Shown here: positions 1-11,619 of the stretch, in pieces | How the letters are laid out: each line of letters begins with the position of its first letter | Position numbering within the stretch: the first letter of the stretch is position 1 | Position numbers and translations under genes: made by a program | Assembly: GCA_013399875.1 (NCBI GenBank) | Contig: VXAZ01009496.1 | Location: forward strand, 129,275-193,274 | Source of the DNA: Gymnorhina tibicen | Taxonomy: Eukaryota; Chordata; Aves; Passeriformes; Artamidae | Reading direction: 5' to 3' | DNA length: 64,000 bases | Notes under the pieces: generated by a model | The model's input: the letters and a program-made list of their open reading frames with translations, nothing else | Databases searched by the model: none | Told to the model about the DNA's origin: nothing

Positions 1-3000
1 TGTTACAGGAAATGATTCTTCCTTAGTTTGTGAATAAACCAGGTTACCTAATAAGAATTCTGAGTCTGTAGAATATCCATTCACAAGATAATTTTCTTGT
101 ACAATAAAGGAAATTTCTTTTCTCTAGAAAGCTTTAGAACAATTGCTGTCTCTCTTTTGGTGATAGTCTTGGGATCACAGGCATCTCATGGATTGCCACA
201 ATGCTGCCATTAGTATTTGTTAGTCTCTGTAAGTTAGCTGTCAATTGTACAAAAAGCCCTAACAAATATCACCTACCGTCACTTTATTAGGGTGGTGAAT
301 TCACAACCAGTTCTGATCTTAACCTGTAAGCTAAATTCAAACATGTTAGGTAGATACGAAGAAAAGAAAGGATGACTATAGAATTTTTTTTTGATTGAAA
401 TAAATGTGAACCCCCTCGATAAAAGGAAGGCAGCTAGAGCAAAATTCCCATTCAGAAACATGCATCCAGTATTTTCCTATCTTCTTTATCTACAGGGTAT
501 TTTAAAAATGAATTAGATCCTGAAGCAATTAAACTATAATGCAGTATTTTCTGAACTACTCATCGAGTAATCCCAGTCTTAAACAGATAATTGTCAATAA
601 CACAATAAACATTTATAGCCTGTGTATGCCCCTTATGAGAAGTGCTTTCCTGTTGCTACGTATGCTTTCCAGGGAAAGTGCACTTTGCCCAAATCCTGTT
701 GTATAAATTGTCCTTTACTACAAATGCTTTATGCATAAAAATAAACACTCAAATTTTATCCATAAGGCCCTTTTGAGTTTTGGAGAAGCACCATTTTTAT
801 ATTTTACTCATATAAACTAATTTCTGTTTTCCCCATAGCTTCTACTTGAAAGCTAGGAACACTGTGATCCAGCTTCACTTTTTTGAAGTATTTATTCTGA
901 AACATAACATTCTGTAAGATACCTCTGAGTGACACTGTTGTGCTCCCTCTGAGTCAAATTCTCTCAGATAAATCTGGTTGTCAATTTTGTTATTGTGAAA
1001 GACTCGTGTTTTTGACTGCATTTACGTGCTTGCTGTGGAATGCGAACAACAATGTACAGGGATGAAGTTTTATTAAAGGAAAAATATTGAGTTTACAGAG
1101 TTTGATAAATGTGAAGAAGTACATGCTTTTTTAGGAATATAATATTAGGGATTTTAAGGCTTTTCTTTCATCTTATGGCACCAATAATATTTTAGAAAAA
1201 ACAAAAAGACTTCCAAAGTCAACAGGTCACACAATTATTTCTCACCATTGTTTTCATCTCATATTCCTTTCTGAAGAAAACTTGTATCATTATAGTATCC
1301 ACTGGTGTGTGTAAGGAAGGTCACAAAGCCAGCTGTAGTCATGAATCACTACAGAGGCAGAAGCAGCTACGTTTGGTCAATACCAGAATTACTGCCATCC
1401 ATCTGTTCTTCCACCTCCCATCCACGCCATTTCTCCAATATACATACTCAAAATGTCTCACACAGAGAGACGGTTTCTTGAAAAGCTAATGTCTTGCATC
1501 TTCAGAATGCCTGCATAATCTCTTAAAATATCAAACGTGGGTTTTTTTCCAGTGTTCTGAACTAAAAAAAATCTCAGTATATAAATTCTGAATGAAAGTG
1601 CAGATCTTACATCTATAACTAACTCATTAGCAATACTAAATAGAATTTCTATTACATCTTTTTTACTTTATCCCACGCACACCCTCCACAGAAGGCTGCT
1701 GCTGCCAGAAAGGCCAAGGTGCTGGACGTCTGACTCTATGGAGGTCAGAAAATGTCTTGTCCTAGTTCACAGATACCTAGAAACTGTCAGTATGAGCATT
1801 TGAGAACTGAACAGATGTGTCAGGAAAATAGGCAGAATGGTCTCCTCTTACATGATTATAATCTGAGCAACTCTGGGCATCACAGTCCACTCAATGTAAT
1901 GAGTGCAGGTGACATGGACAGAGAGAATCAGCCCAGGATGGAGGTGTGACAGTTCTGACTGGCTGTCAGAGCACCTCTGCGAGGGGACTGACACAGTCCG
2001 TGTGAGCGACACTAAAGCACGGCTATGTACAGTAAAACCAACACTGAAAGGAAAAAGGATGGCCATTATAATTGTCTCAGTCTCACAGAAAAGCTTATGC
2101 AGAGGCATTTGTGTGTCAGTGATGAGACTACCTTTGCAAATGTATATGTTTACTAAATTAACCACAGAATGTGTAATTTATTTCTTTTGCTACTTCTTCA
2201 TTAAACCATAGTGTTGAACTGAATTGTCTTTGCTATAAAACTTGTACAGTAATTTATTTTCAAATGTAAGGAATGCATCTCTGTTTCATATTTTAAATGG
2301 TTTAAGCTTTACAGACAACCATAGTTGATTAGGAATGCTGTCTGAAAGTCCTGATTTAAAATTAAACTAAATGTGCTGCAACTTTAAAAGTTTTGCTACC
2401 TTAAAAAAAGAAAATGTTTCTTTAAAATTGATAACATTCTTTACCCAGAGCTTTTGTGAATACAAAAAACTGGAGAAAGATGAAGGCTCTGGTTTTATTT
2501 ACATGTCATGTTAGTAGAAAGACAAACTCTGTATCACTATCAGTCCAGCCACCAAGAGTTCTCATTAATTTTACGAGGGAGACAGGCCTCATGTTGGAAG
2601 GAAATCACATCAGAAGCAACTGGCCTCTCTCCCATACTGGAGTGGATCAGAGATGGAGGTTTTTCCTAACACCTTACAGCTCTACAGCTGTGACTATTCC
2701 TGTCAAACATCTGTCTGAACAGCCTCTTATGGCTGTGGGAAATTGTCAGCTTCATAAGGTGATGGGTCTCCTGAGATGCCCCAAAGTGGAAGGAGGCACA
2801 CTTCTACGTTTTCTCTTTCAGCACCACAAATACAGCCCCAGCAGCTGCCTGGTGCTGCAGCTACAGGAGCTCATCTTTGTGTAGACACACTTAACACAGG
2901 CAGAGCCCTTTCCCAAATGGTTTGTTGTTGAAGTAGCCATGATAAATATGAGTCATAAAAAATGGGTCAGTAAGGTGGCAAATGTTTGAGCTTAATGTGT

Positions 3001-3499
3001 AGGACAGAAAGTAGAACCTGAAACTGTTGGAGAGGAAGCTGGGACAGGACAAATTCCAGCTACCTCTGCTGAGGCCACATGTGCATCTGGAGGAAACACA
3101 CTCCTGTGTCCTCTTCTTGGGTCAAGCCAGAAGGTTTTTGAGCAATGCTCTTGAGAAAAAAAAAACAAAACCAAAAATGTATTTCCACGAAAACTTCAAG
3201 ATTTTCAGGTTGTGCTGTATTCATTAATTGGCTGAGAATCACTGGAGATGTTGCTTTTTCATCCACAATATCTCTGAACAGATCAGTATGTTTCCACTTT
3301 TAGCTAGTAATTTGCAGTTCTGGAACAAGACATTTTTTAACAGCTGAGCATTGTTCAGGAACAACTGCAAAAATGAAGCACTTGAAGAGCTCACAATTTT
3401 CCACTTTCCCTAGGACTGTTGATAAAGGCCTTCTTTCCCTGTGAGAAAATATTTCTCTTTGAAAAACTTCAGCCTTGTTTTTAATTCACAGCATTGTTA
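1..3499. other. Unique AT-rich non-coding DNA
   Basis: I see no gene and no recognisable repeat here. The longest frame with an ATG runs from 2480 to 2884 on the plus strand (about 134 codons). It has no signal peptide, no domain motif and no convincing flanking splice sites, and its composition matches the surroundings, so I treat it as chance. The stretch around 1675-1735 is somewhat richer in G and C but shows nothing specific. Confidence 0.6.
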
Positions 3500-3575
3500 T
3501 TGAATTGCCATACGGCCTTGGGCAAGTTCCTGAACATTTTCTGTATCTTGGTTTATCTGTTTAGCAGAATGCTTA
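3500..3575 (+). repeat. MIR-like core-SINE fragment
   Basis: The segment contains the words GGCCTTGGGCAAGTT and, about 30 bases on, TTGGTTTATCTGTTTAGCA. These follow the order of the MIR consensus (CCTTGGGCAAGT, then CTCAGTTTCCTCATCTGTAAAA). The copy is heavily diverged and has lost the tRNA-like head. MIR elements were active before mammals and birds split, so an old copy at this site may be shared across amniotes. Boundaries are approximate because they rest on eye alignment only. Confidence 0.55.
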
Positions 3576-6500
3576 CACAGCACAGTGCACACATTCTAAC
3601 ACTTCAGAAAACAGGCAACCCAGCCAGGGCCATACTTCTGTTCGAGTAAGTACTTTTAGGGACCATCAGCAGAACTGCTGATTATCGTCCTTCTGCTTGA
3701 AGAGAGAGAGGATGAGATGTGCTTTCTGTTTCTCCTCAATCAGTACAAAACACTCTTCAGGTCTCTGAACAAATTTTGGAACAAAAGGGAGAGAAACAGA
3801 GGGAAAGTGAGAGAAGGGCTCTCTCTAATTGGATGCTTAACTCCCTAACATTTTAAGTGGATGTTGTCTCTTTTTTGCACAAGTGTCCTATGTTTGGGCA
3901 GATGACTACCTTCTGGAGCCATTTTCTAATGCCTATAACTATATTCTGAAACCATTATTGAGTACAGATCAAGTGAACTTAGTGAACTAAGAGAGGAGAA
4001 CTCAAAAGCTAGGTAGGAAGGCGAGAGATAGTTTCCAGAAAATACAGCTTTGGGGGGAATTGTGAGCAGAGAGAAAGAGGAAGCAACATCTCCTACTCTT
4101 TGTAAGTACAGCAGGTAGAAGTAAAGGCAAACACAGCCACAAATATTGTGTAAGTCATGGGACCTGGGGAGAATAAAAGGAGAAAAGCGATTTTGGAAAG
4201 GTCCCCGCATAGGACCGAGCTCCACCCTGGAATCACAGGGTGCTTATAGCAGCTGGCTACTTGTGACAGCATTGGCTACCTCACTGCCAGCTGTGCTGTG
4301 GTCCAAGCCTTCATCAACTCACAGCACAGTGCATAATCAGTTTTGACTTGCAAGAAGTAAAAGAAGAAATCTCAATGAGATCTGCAGATCAAACAAGACG
4401 CATAATTAACTTCAGTCTTGCTCTTTCACACTGATCATCCCTACCATCCCTTTTCTTCCCTTTAGGCCAAATTGTAATATTTACCACTGTCCAAAGTAAG
4501 TCTTGAGGTGATATAGCACAGTATTTAGATTGTACTTGGAAAAATGTCTGACCATACGTTATTTCTACATTCTCTTTGCAGTGTTCTTTGGATGGATGGC
4601 AAAGGGAAAATAACAGTATTTTGGTTTATAAAGTCCCTGATGAATGAACATTTTACAGTACTTATGTCAGTCTTCATAAAGTCTGAGATGAAATACACAG
4701 AACTGCACATTTTTTATTATTCCTTCTCTATTCATAGGATAGGTTGTAGCATAATTCTCTCTTTCAAATGGCCTGTAGTATCAGTTCCTAATATCAAAAT
4801 GAGCTACTTTAGGTGGTGGTGACTATGCATATCAAGTAGCAAGTGCTAACTGGGACAGGCCCGCAGTGAGCACCGCTCCCTCACTAAGAGGGCTGGGAAG
4901 GGGAGGCTCAGAGGAAGAGCTTAGGGGTGATTTCTGACACAAAGAATGTGTAACCAAAGTTCATCTTTTATTTCAAAATATAAATTCAGTATGAAGATGC
5001 AGTAGCATCTGCTGTACTGTCTGGTTCTACGTGTTGAGGAGCCTTTGATGAAAACAACATGCGCTCTTTGCTGAAACTATAAACAAAAATCTGCCAACTT
5101 CTTTTAGACAGGAATGTTATACTGATTATGAATTAATTAAAAATATTTTATTCTGATGTGCCATGGGAAAATGTGTTCCTTCTGTGGCCACAGGACAGTT
5201 TCTGTTTTTTAAATAATTAGGTATGTATCTTGCTCAGTTAAAAATTTTTAGTATTGTTTAAAGACACAGTTACTCAAGGCTGAAAACAAAATGCTTCCTT
5301 TCACTTCTGTTAAATTTGGAATTTGGAATTGCATTAGAGAGACATGTTTGAAAAATAGAACCCATTTTGATGTAAGAATGCAGGTGTGGATAAAACCTCT
5401 GGATAGTAATCATGCACTTTTACTTCCTTTTCCTTAATAACCCTATGACAAGAATAAAGACAGTTTTGAAAATACAAGTGTGATGTACGGCTTTGAGTAA
5501 CAAAGTAACCGTGTCTAATGATAGAAAGTAATGACTTTATTTTTAAACTGTAACTTGACATATTTGTCTTTATATACTATTCATTTTAGCACTATCTGTT
5601 TCCAGAATGCATTAAATATTTAATATGACAATGCCCACATGATATTTATATGTAAAAGATTTAGATCTAGTAATCGAAATCCACATAAAGCTGTTATTCA
5701 GAGCTGCAGCTTTCTAATTTATGTACATGCATGCACACCTATATGTATTGTTTTTTATATGGAGAGATAGCTCTCAGATGTGCAAACCAGCAAAACATTC
5801 AATATTATTGTTACAAATAAGGAATTTAAGAGTCAACTGTTGTAAGGAATAAAAGCTCTCTAATAAAAAAAGCCGTATTTTTGTTAGAACGGAACTGAGT
5901 CTGCTGAAATGAAATAGTTGGGCTGTGAGAAATTAATCTAAGCAGTGGGATAAAAATTGCAGGTATATACTCCTTTCTTTAGTTCTCCAGCTTTTTGTAA
6001 GGTACAGTATCACCAAAGATAAAGATTAGTAAAACAGGAAAACCCCAAAATGATTGTCCATAAAGAAGACTCGCAGGAGGATAGCTGTCTCAATCTTGCT
6101 TATTTTAAGAAGTATTTGTTGATTGCTTTAGAAGCATTTTGCCAAGGGGACTTAAAACTGCTGTAGACCTTCCAACAGGAACCACACCTTTGGAGATACA
6201 GATTTATATTCAGCATGTCAAGGGCCTTCAAAATGTGTCAGATGAATCATTGCCTGCAGGGCCCAGCCTCCATGGTACATTTTTGCTGCACTTTGTACCC
6301 CCAGTTCTTCTGCCCCAGCAGCCCAGGGGAAGGCAGCTTGACATGGGGACAACTTGTGGGGAGAAGAGCCAAGGGAAAATGTGTGTCTGGAGCCCATGGC
6401 TTCTTGCTAGTTCAGGCTAGGAACCAGTCCGTGAAACTGTGAGTCAAGACACAACTGTGCTCTATTAAAGCTCTTCACGTTCACTAGTGGTGTATTTAAA

Positions 6501-6837
6501 CTGCAGATCCTCAAAGTACGTTCTAACTTGTGAGTCCAAGTATGTGTTAGAGAAAGATCCAGGAATGAACAAGTCATCTTGCTGTCTTTCCCCAGATCCT
6601 GGTTTCCATGGCAAGAAATACAGACACAAGGACCAGAAAGAAGCCATGTCATATTTGACATAGCCATTCTGACTATGGTCCTTAATACCGACCAGGACCA
6701 GTCAATGGATCATACCTGGGAGCTGTGGAGAGGAATATGTCTACCTTAGGAAGATGTATCCAAAACTACAGTTGGAATATCTGTGAGCACCGATCTTGCT
6801 GGTGGGGTGTGATGTGAAGCAAAAAAGGCCTAGATGC
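3576..6837. other. Unique non-coding DNA, no gene seen
   Basis: No repeat family or coding region is recognisable. One tiny exon-like motif occurs at 4466-4495: a pyrimidine tract ending in TTTAG, 30 bases, then GTAAGT. It is too short to carry weight. A mildly GC-rich patch at 4850-4930 and another at 6240-6400 have no identifiable content. Confidence 0.55.
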
Positions 6838-6897
6838 TGTGTAAGTGTAGTGATAAGGAGCAGCAAAGGGTCCCCAAGCAGGTGCAAAGGAGGAATC

Positions 6898-6903
6898 TTT
6901 ATT
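6898..6903 (-). terminator. Polyadenylation signal AATAAA of the LTR
   Basis: AATAAA on the minus strand lies about 60 bases before the LTR 3' end. Its closeness to the TATA-like box means that the signal probably lies at the end of U3, just before a short R. Compact avian retroviral LTRs are organised this way. Confidence 0.5.
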
Positions 6904-6918
6904 GCCAAAAACCCGGCC

Positions 6919-6926
6919 TTTTTATG
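6919..6926 (-). promoter_or_regulatory. TATA-like box of the 6.84-7.14 kb LTR
   Basis: The minus strand reads GGCATAAAAAGGCC across this point. It sits about 215 bases into the LTR and only about 20 bases upstream of the AATAAA, the position expected of the U3 promoter. The function is inferred from position. Confidence 0.5.
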
Positions 6927-7140
6927 CCATTAGTCAATTATCAGTTTACATAGTTTTAAGGCACAACAAACCAATTTTAACCAACCACGGTGCGGGCACA
7001 AGGCATTCACACAGCCTGCCTCACTTCCCCTATTCTAGCTGAGTCACTCTCCCACAGTCCCTTTCTACTTAGTCTAAGTGACAGGCCGGAGCCATGATTT
7101 TACCAGGCCTTCCCTTTACAAAGCTTTACTTATGGTAACA

Positions 7141-7394
7141 TCTAAGCACAGCTCAGCAATAACCAAATCATTCCTGAGTTCCCAACACTGTTTTCAACAC
7201 AAGTGCAGAACACAGCCCCATACTGGCTGCTATGAGGAAAAGTAACTCTACCCCAGCCAAAACCAGCACAATTTAAGCATATTCCGCTGTCTAAGGTAGC
7301 ACTGGTTAATATTTTAGCTATCCTTAATGACTTCTCACAGTGGCTTCTCACCCTTGAATGACAAGGAGAGTACTGAACAGATTCATTTTGGGAA
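7141..7394. other. Unique non-coding DNA between LTR and MIR fragment
   Basis: Nothing recognisable. A minus-strand open frame spans 7142-7543 but crosses the MIR-like repeat and has no family resemblance. Confidence 0.5.
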
Positions 7395-7480
7395 AAGCTC
7401 CTTCTCTCTCTGCACCTCAGTTTCTTAACAGATAAAATGAGGGGACCTATATTCTCAAGCCACTCTTTAAAATGTGTGGG
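7395..7480 (+). repeat. MIR-like core-SINE fragment
   Basis: The words CTGCACCTCAGTTTCTTAAC and AGATAAAATGAGGGGACC occur in tandem order and match the most conserved part of MIR (CTCAGTTTCCTCATCTGTAAAATGGGG). This is the clearer of the two MIR-like copies. The 5' tRNA-derived region is not recognisable. Ends are approximate. Confidence 0.65.
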
Positions 7481-8832
7481 TTCAAGGAACAAGCAAGCTA
7501 TTAATACTGGAAAGTTGACTAAAGGTTTCCCGTTCATCATCACTCATCTCCTTATCCCTCTTTCATCAAGTAGCACTCATCATTCTCACTTGACAGCAGT
7601 CAGCCTCTTTTATTGTTTATCTTTCCATCTACATGCACTTAAAAAGTAGTAAATACTGAAATGATATACAGTGTAGTAAAATAAGTAATGCACGTTGCAT
7701 ACCTAATGGGGGCTCACTTGCAGCACCTAGCAGAAGAGGAAAGGTGATGAGACAGGTAGGATTGGCATTGTTTTAACTTGAGGAGGGTGCTCCAATACTA
7801 CAGCAATGGGTATTGGGTAGGCAGGCTGGTTGTGACCAGGTAAAAGGCATGGAGAAGCACTCACTGGAAGTGAATGTACATGCTGAGTGCAATAATTCAC
7901 TTTGTTCCATTGTGGATAGAAATGTATACTGCAAGAAGTCCAGCACTATACAAACATTTGGTACTTTGACACTATATAAATGTATAAGGCCAGAATTAGA
8001 CCTTAGTGAAAAGATAGGAAATGCCATTGAAAACATGACATTGGCCAGGAGGTGAAGGTGGCATTTATCCTGGTGTCTAAAATACATATATATATTTTTA
8101 TATGTTATTATTATTCTCTTTTATATGTGTCTGTTTCGGCAAGGAAAGGTAGAAGAGAGGTAGTTCCTAAATGCTACAAGCTAGTCTAAATCAAGCAACC
8201 ATGCAGTGGTCCTCAGGGATTACCTAGAGTTCAGTCTCTTAGCAGACTAGTTAAAAAATGAGTGCGGGTGTGCGTGTGTATAGACATTCACTTCTAAGAT
8301 CATAAGGGTGATTGTGGATTGTCTTTTATCGTGTTTTCTATCAAGCTACAATGTCAATGTTTTCCAGTGTAAGTGACAAAAGATATTTTGCAGTGCTTCT
8401 TCCATCAGGAACAGCCTCTTGTCCTTACATGGGTGATGCTCATCAGTACCCATGTTTGTATTTAAGTTACAAGGAATTCAATGTTAACTTCTCTTGTTTA
8501 AGAGACATAGAACAACCCAACATCTTAATACTTCATCTGACTTATTCCTTAATGTGCTGAAAGGTCCAGATCCACACAGTTTCTTTAACAACTCCATTAA
8601 CAGAGTTAAAATATCAGAAATAAAAATAGAAATCTGTTCCATTTCTTATGAGATGAAAGGTAGCAAAGGTGTGTGTCACACAGCATGACAACAAGACTGA
8701 GTTCAGAGTTGGGTTATTTTATTCATTTTATATTCATCTCATGCAAAGGGTATTTAAATATAATGCATCAGATGATAGTTACTTCTTTTCCCCTGAAGTC
8801 AGAGGAGGAATCACAGCAAAGGAAATTCAGAC
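7481..8832. other. Unique non-coding DNA
   Basis: No gene, repeat family or strong regulatory word is seen. A short alternating purine-pyrimidine patch near 8265-8280 (GTGCGTGTGT) and a TA-rich patch near 8085-8105 are the only low-complexity pieces. Confidence 0.5.
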
Positions 8833-8896
8833 TTTTTTTTTTTTGTACAATTTTTTTGTACAATTGTACAATTTTGTACAATTTTTTTTTGTACAA
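8833..8896. repeat. T-rich repeat with five TTGTACAA palindromes
   Basis: A run of T followed by irregular T tracts is punctuated by the 8-bp palindrome TTGTACAA at 8843, 8856, 8864, 8874 and 8889. Spacing is irregular (13, 8, 10 and 15 bases), so it is not a simple fixed-period microsatellite. It probably grew by slippage in the T tracts. Confidence 0.8.
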
Positions 8897-9666
8897 GGAA
8901 ATTAGTAGTGATCTCCAAAAAAGGTATTTTTTCAGGTGCCTAAGCCCATCATTTAGTGCACATCCACAAAACCGCTGCTCAAAACCCATTTTTGTTTTTA
9001 CTAGTAAGTCTGTGCCAAGGAACCTCCATGTTGCCACGGAAAGTAAACTACTTAGAACACTTGGTCTTAAGAGCAGAGTCACTTTTCTGAGTCAGTTTAC
9101 TCTTATTGTGCTGGATTATGTTTGAGAGGTGTGAAGGTGAAGCAGAGTCTGCATCCAAGGTGCAGCAGCCAGAAATTTTGTAACTGTGTTCATGTACAAC
9201 ACCCCAAAAGACCATCGCTGGGAAAGTACTTCAGGAACTTAACAGATCCATGTGCGGGACCTCGCTCTCAAAGAAGTAGAAGCGAGATCCCAAGCTCACA
9301 ATTTTTTCTGTTGAAATTTGCTTTAACTTGGTGGGTTTTGATGTTTCACTGTAAGCCTTTTTCTCTCTAGCTTTTCAGCAACGGAAAAACTGTGACAAAA
9401 TATCTTCAGAAGAGCATGCACTGCTACAGACCCTGCACAGAGTAGAGGAATTACCCATCTGAGTAGAGGTAGGTGCCCAAGCTTTCCTCCATCAGTGTTT
9501 TCTAGTTCTTGCCACCCCGAGTGAGCTCTTATTGCACTGTTTTTCCCAAGGTGTTTAACTTTCCCTCTGATCTAAATGGGAACAGAAGCTGGTACTTTGG
9601 GGCTGAAGACTTCAGGGGATCACTGAATGTTTTGACAATCTGAGTTTTTTTGTTTTTTTTCGTAAG
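8897..9666. other. Unique non-coding DNA
   Basis: No repeat or gene recognised. The stretch leads into a T-rich tract at about 9644-9660 that serves as the polypyrimidine tract of the exon-like segment beginning at 9667. Confidence 0.45.
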
Positions 9667-9777
9667 GATTTGGCATTGTCAAAAGGCTGTGAGGCTTTAA
9701 ATCACCCAGACAATTTTAAGAATGTTACTTACACTACCTACCACTATATGTGGCTTTGGTTTGCAAACGTATCTGAG
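9667..9777 (+). other. Exon-like segment (111 bp, unproven)
   Basis: A long T-rich tract ends in CGTAAG at 9666. The next 111 bases form 37 codons with no stop, and they end in GAG followed by GTAAGT, a near-perfect donor. Length is a multiple of three and the phase is 0-0. The predicted peptide starts DLALSKGCEALNHP and ends WFANVSE, with two possible N-glycosylation sites (NVT and NVS). I do not recognise it. Against it: the acceptor ends in AAG, which is weaker than CAG or TAG, and a stop-free 111-base frame is not rare by chance. The next exon-like segment (10578-10728) does not fit in phase. Confidence 0.2.
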
Positions 9778-10577
9778 GTAAGTGACAGCGTGCATTTGAA
9801 TAGCCCATTGAATTCAGCAGGACATTCATCAGGTTAATGGGTATGTTCTTGCTGACCCAGATCTAAGCAAAGATATCCTACCAATGTTTTCTCTTCTTAA
9901 AAAAAGTGACTGTACTACAGAACAGCATTGAGACATTTCCATTTTGCTTTGTAGAAATCCATTGCTGCTTCCTCTGTTATTGTCCACAGCTGGCATGTTT
10001 TTTACTATCTTATTTTTCCCTTGATGTTTATAATTCATTGATGTTATATAAATTTGTGAGGTAATAAGGTTTAAAAAATAACTAGAATTAAATTGCAGTG
10101 GTGTTCTGGGATATTGTTATAGATGTTGACTCAGCAAAAGGCTGGATTCCCCAGTGCCATTCTAGAATTTGTGTTAGGAGAGCATTTATGGCTATGTAGA
10201 GGTGTTTTTCTGGGACCATATGAAATATGAAAGCACACAAAGAAATACATAGAAATTAGAAAAATAGCTGATATAAGGACGAATTTGTAGATCCTCATCT
10301 TGCCATACTGTACCGTCTTACTGAGTTGGTTATGATTTTGTAGCAGGAATGAGAGGAAATAGCTATTTCTCATATCAGAGGGATTTTTTTCTTTTTGATA
10401 CATGAAATGCAAGTTGCAAAGCAGTTTGCACTAATGGAATCCAGCAATATTTTTTGTTTGTGCTAGTAATTAGAAAGACATATTGTACCTAGCTCTGTTT
10501 AAAACTATTTTTCCTAAAGAATGACTAAATTAGTTGTTCCGTCTTACACTGCAGCATTATTTTGTTTTACACTTTAG
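9778..10577. other. Unique non-coding DNA between two exon-like segments
   Basis: No repeat family recognised. If the flanking exon-like segments were real, this would be an 800-bp intron. The 3' end (about 10555-10577) is T-rich and finishes in CACTTTAG, a good acceptor context. Confidence 0.4.
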
Positions 10578-10728
10578 AGCTGGGCACATAGGGTGGTACA
10601 GTCCAAAGGTAGAACTGACCTCTGGTGACACTACAGATACAAAACTGGATATCCTCAGCTTGCAGAGTAGAATGTTTCTAATGTTTATATGTCTGAATGG
10701 GTTTATTGAAAACATAAATAAAAGAAAG
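10578..10728 (+). other. Exon-like segment (151 bp, unproven)
   Basis: The acceptor context TTTTACACTTTAG precedes 151 bases that are open in one frame and end in AAAG followed by GTGAGT, a good donor. In that frame the peptide begins GHIGWYSPKVEL and ends ENINKRK. I recognise no family. The frame needs two bases carried over from the preceding exon, while the segment at 9667-9777 ends in phase 0, so the two cannot be neighbouring coding exons as drawn. It could be a non-coding RNA exon or chance. Confidence 0.2.
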
Positions 10729-11035
10729 GTGAGTCTTACCTTCAATTTCTTCAGGATGGATAGGGTGGAGTGCAGACATTTAATTTTATGAAGAGAAATA
10801 GGAAGCCAGGGGTTTGTGCCTGTTTATTTCAGGTGACTGGTTAATTTCTGGATGAAGCTTCCATAAGTTGTGATGAAAGAAAAAATTATTATAATTACCA
10901 CTTGAGAAAATTGTTTTTGTTTGTCTTTCATTATAGAATATCTGTCTGAAGTGCTATGACTGAAAACATAGAGATTATTTTAGGGTAGGCATCAATTTCC
11001 ACATCTTAGGGAACTTTGATTTAGAAAGTTCAGGT

Positions 11036-11076
11036 TCATAGAATAACCTGAGTTGGAAGGGACCTTCGAGGATCAT
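11036..11076 (-). repeat. CR1 LINE 3' end, short stub
   Basis: The plus strand reads TCATAGAATAACCTGAG, then TTGGAAGGGACCTTCGAGGA, then TCAT. This is the reverse complement of the CR1 3' tail (GATCTTTAAGGTCCCTTCCAACCC...ATTCTATGA). The copy is 5'-truncated to about 40 bases, as is common for CR1. Sequence beyond 11076 no longer resembles the family. Confidence 0.75.
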
Positions 11077-11539
11077 GGTACACATTTATCTCCTGTCTGC
11101 TGAGAGGGAAACGTGTCTGGGTATCTTGTGATAAATGTTTTGGCAACACTCAAAGACAATTTTTGAACAAGGTGAGATTTCTGGCCAGTCTTGTTCAAAA
11201 TGCAGGAGAATCCCTATCCTTACAGCTCAGCTTCTGTTAAAGTTTTATTGCTGGTAAGCATGAGTCTCTTGCACTGATTGGCTGTTACTGCAGAAGGTGC
11301 CCATCAAGAAAGATGATGGGCGCAGCAAGAGAGCTTTGAGTAGCAGGGCAGAAAAAACAGTTCTAACTCTACATGGTGAAGAGCATTGTTGCGGTTTGTG
11401 GGTTCCTGTGATGGCATGGCAAGCCACAGCCTTCCTGGAGAGCTCTACGGGGCGTCTTAGGGAGAGCAGCTGTGCCATTTCCTGTAGCCCTTCCTGGGCA
11501 GCCTGCTCAGTCCCAGCTAGCTGTAGCTCCACAGCACGA
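11077..11539. other. Unclassified DNA between CR1 stub and LTR-like repeat
   Basis: No gene is supported. From about 11390 the sequence becomes richer in G and C and may already belong to the repeat that follows (its U5 side), but I see no LTR terminus or target duplication to settle this. Confidence 0.35.
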
Positions 11540-11619
11540 TGATGGTAAAGGAGTCAAGAAGGCTCTCTTGCATGGGGATTGCAGAAGGTCTTTATTCCAT
11601 GCTAACTCCCAAAAGCCTA

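Larger units (their letters stand above)
6840..7140 (-). mobile_element. Solo LTR of an endogenous retrovirus
   Basis: Read on the minus strand, the segment begins TGTTACCATAAG and ends CACTACACTTACACA, giving the TG...CA termini of an LTR of about 300 bp. A TATA-like CATAAAAA lies at 6919-6926 and an AATAAA at 6898-6903, in the correct order for transcription on the minus strand. No internal gag or pol sequence and no primer-binding site follows on the downstream (lower-coordinate) side, so it is a solitary LTR left by recombination. No clean target duplication is visible, which suggests age or slightly misplaced ends. The lower boundary could be 6838 or 6840. Confidence 0.72.

Noticed and set aside
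2456..2884. 142-codon open frame on the plus strand
   Set aside because: It opens at GTG (2456), the first ATG is at 2480, and the peptide has no recognisable domain. Length alone is weak evidence in 64 kb.
8673..9125. 150-codon plus-strand open frame
   Set aside because: Its Phe/Tyr/Cys-rich middle is a direct translation of the TTGTACAA low-complexity tract.
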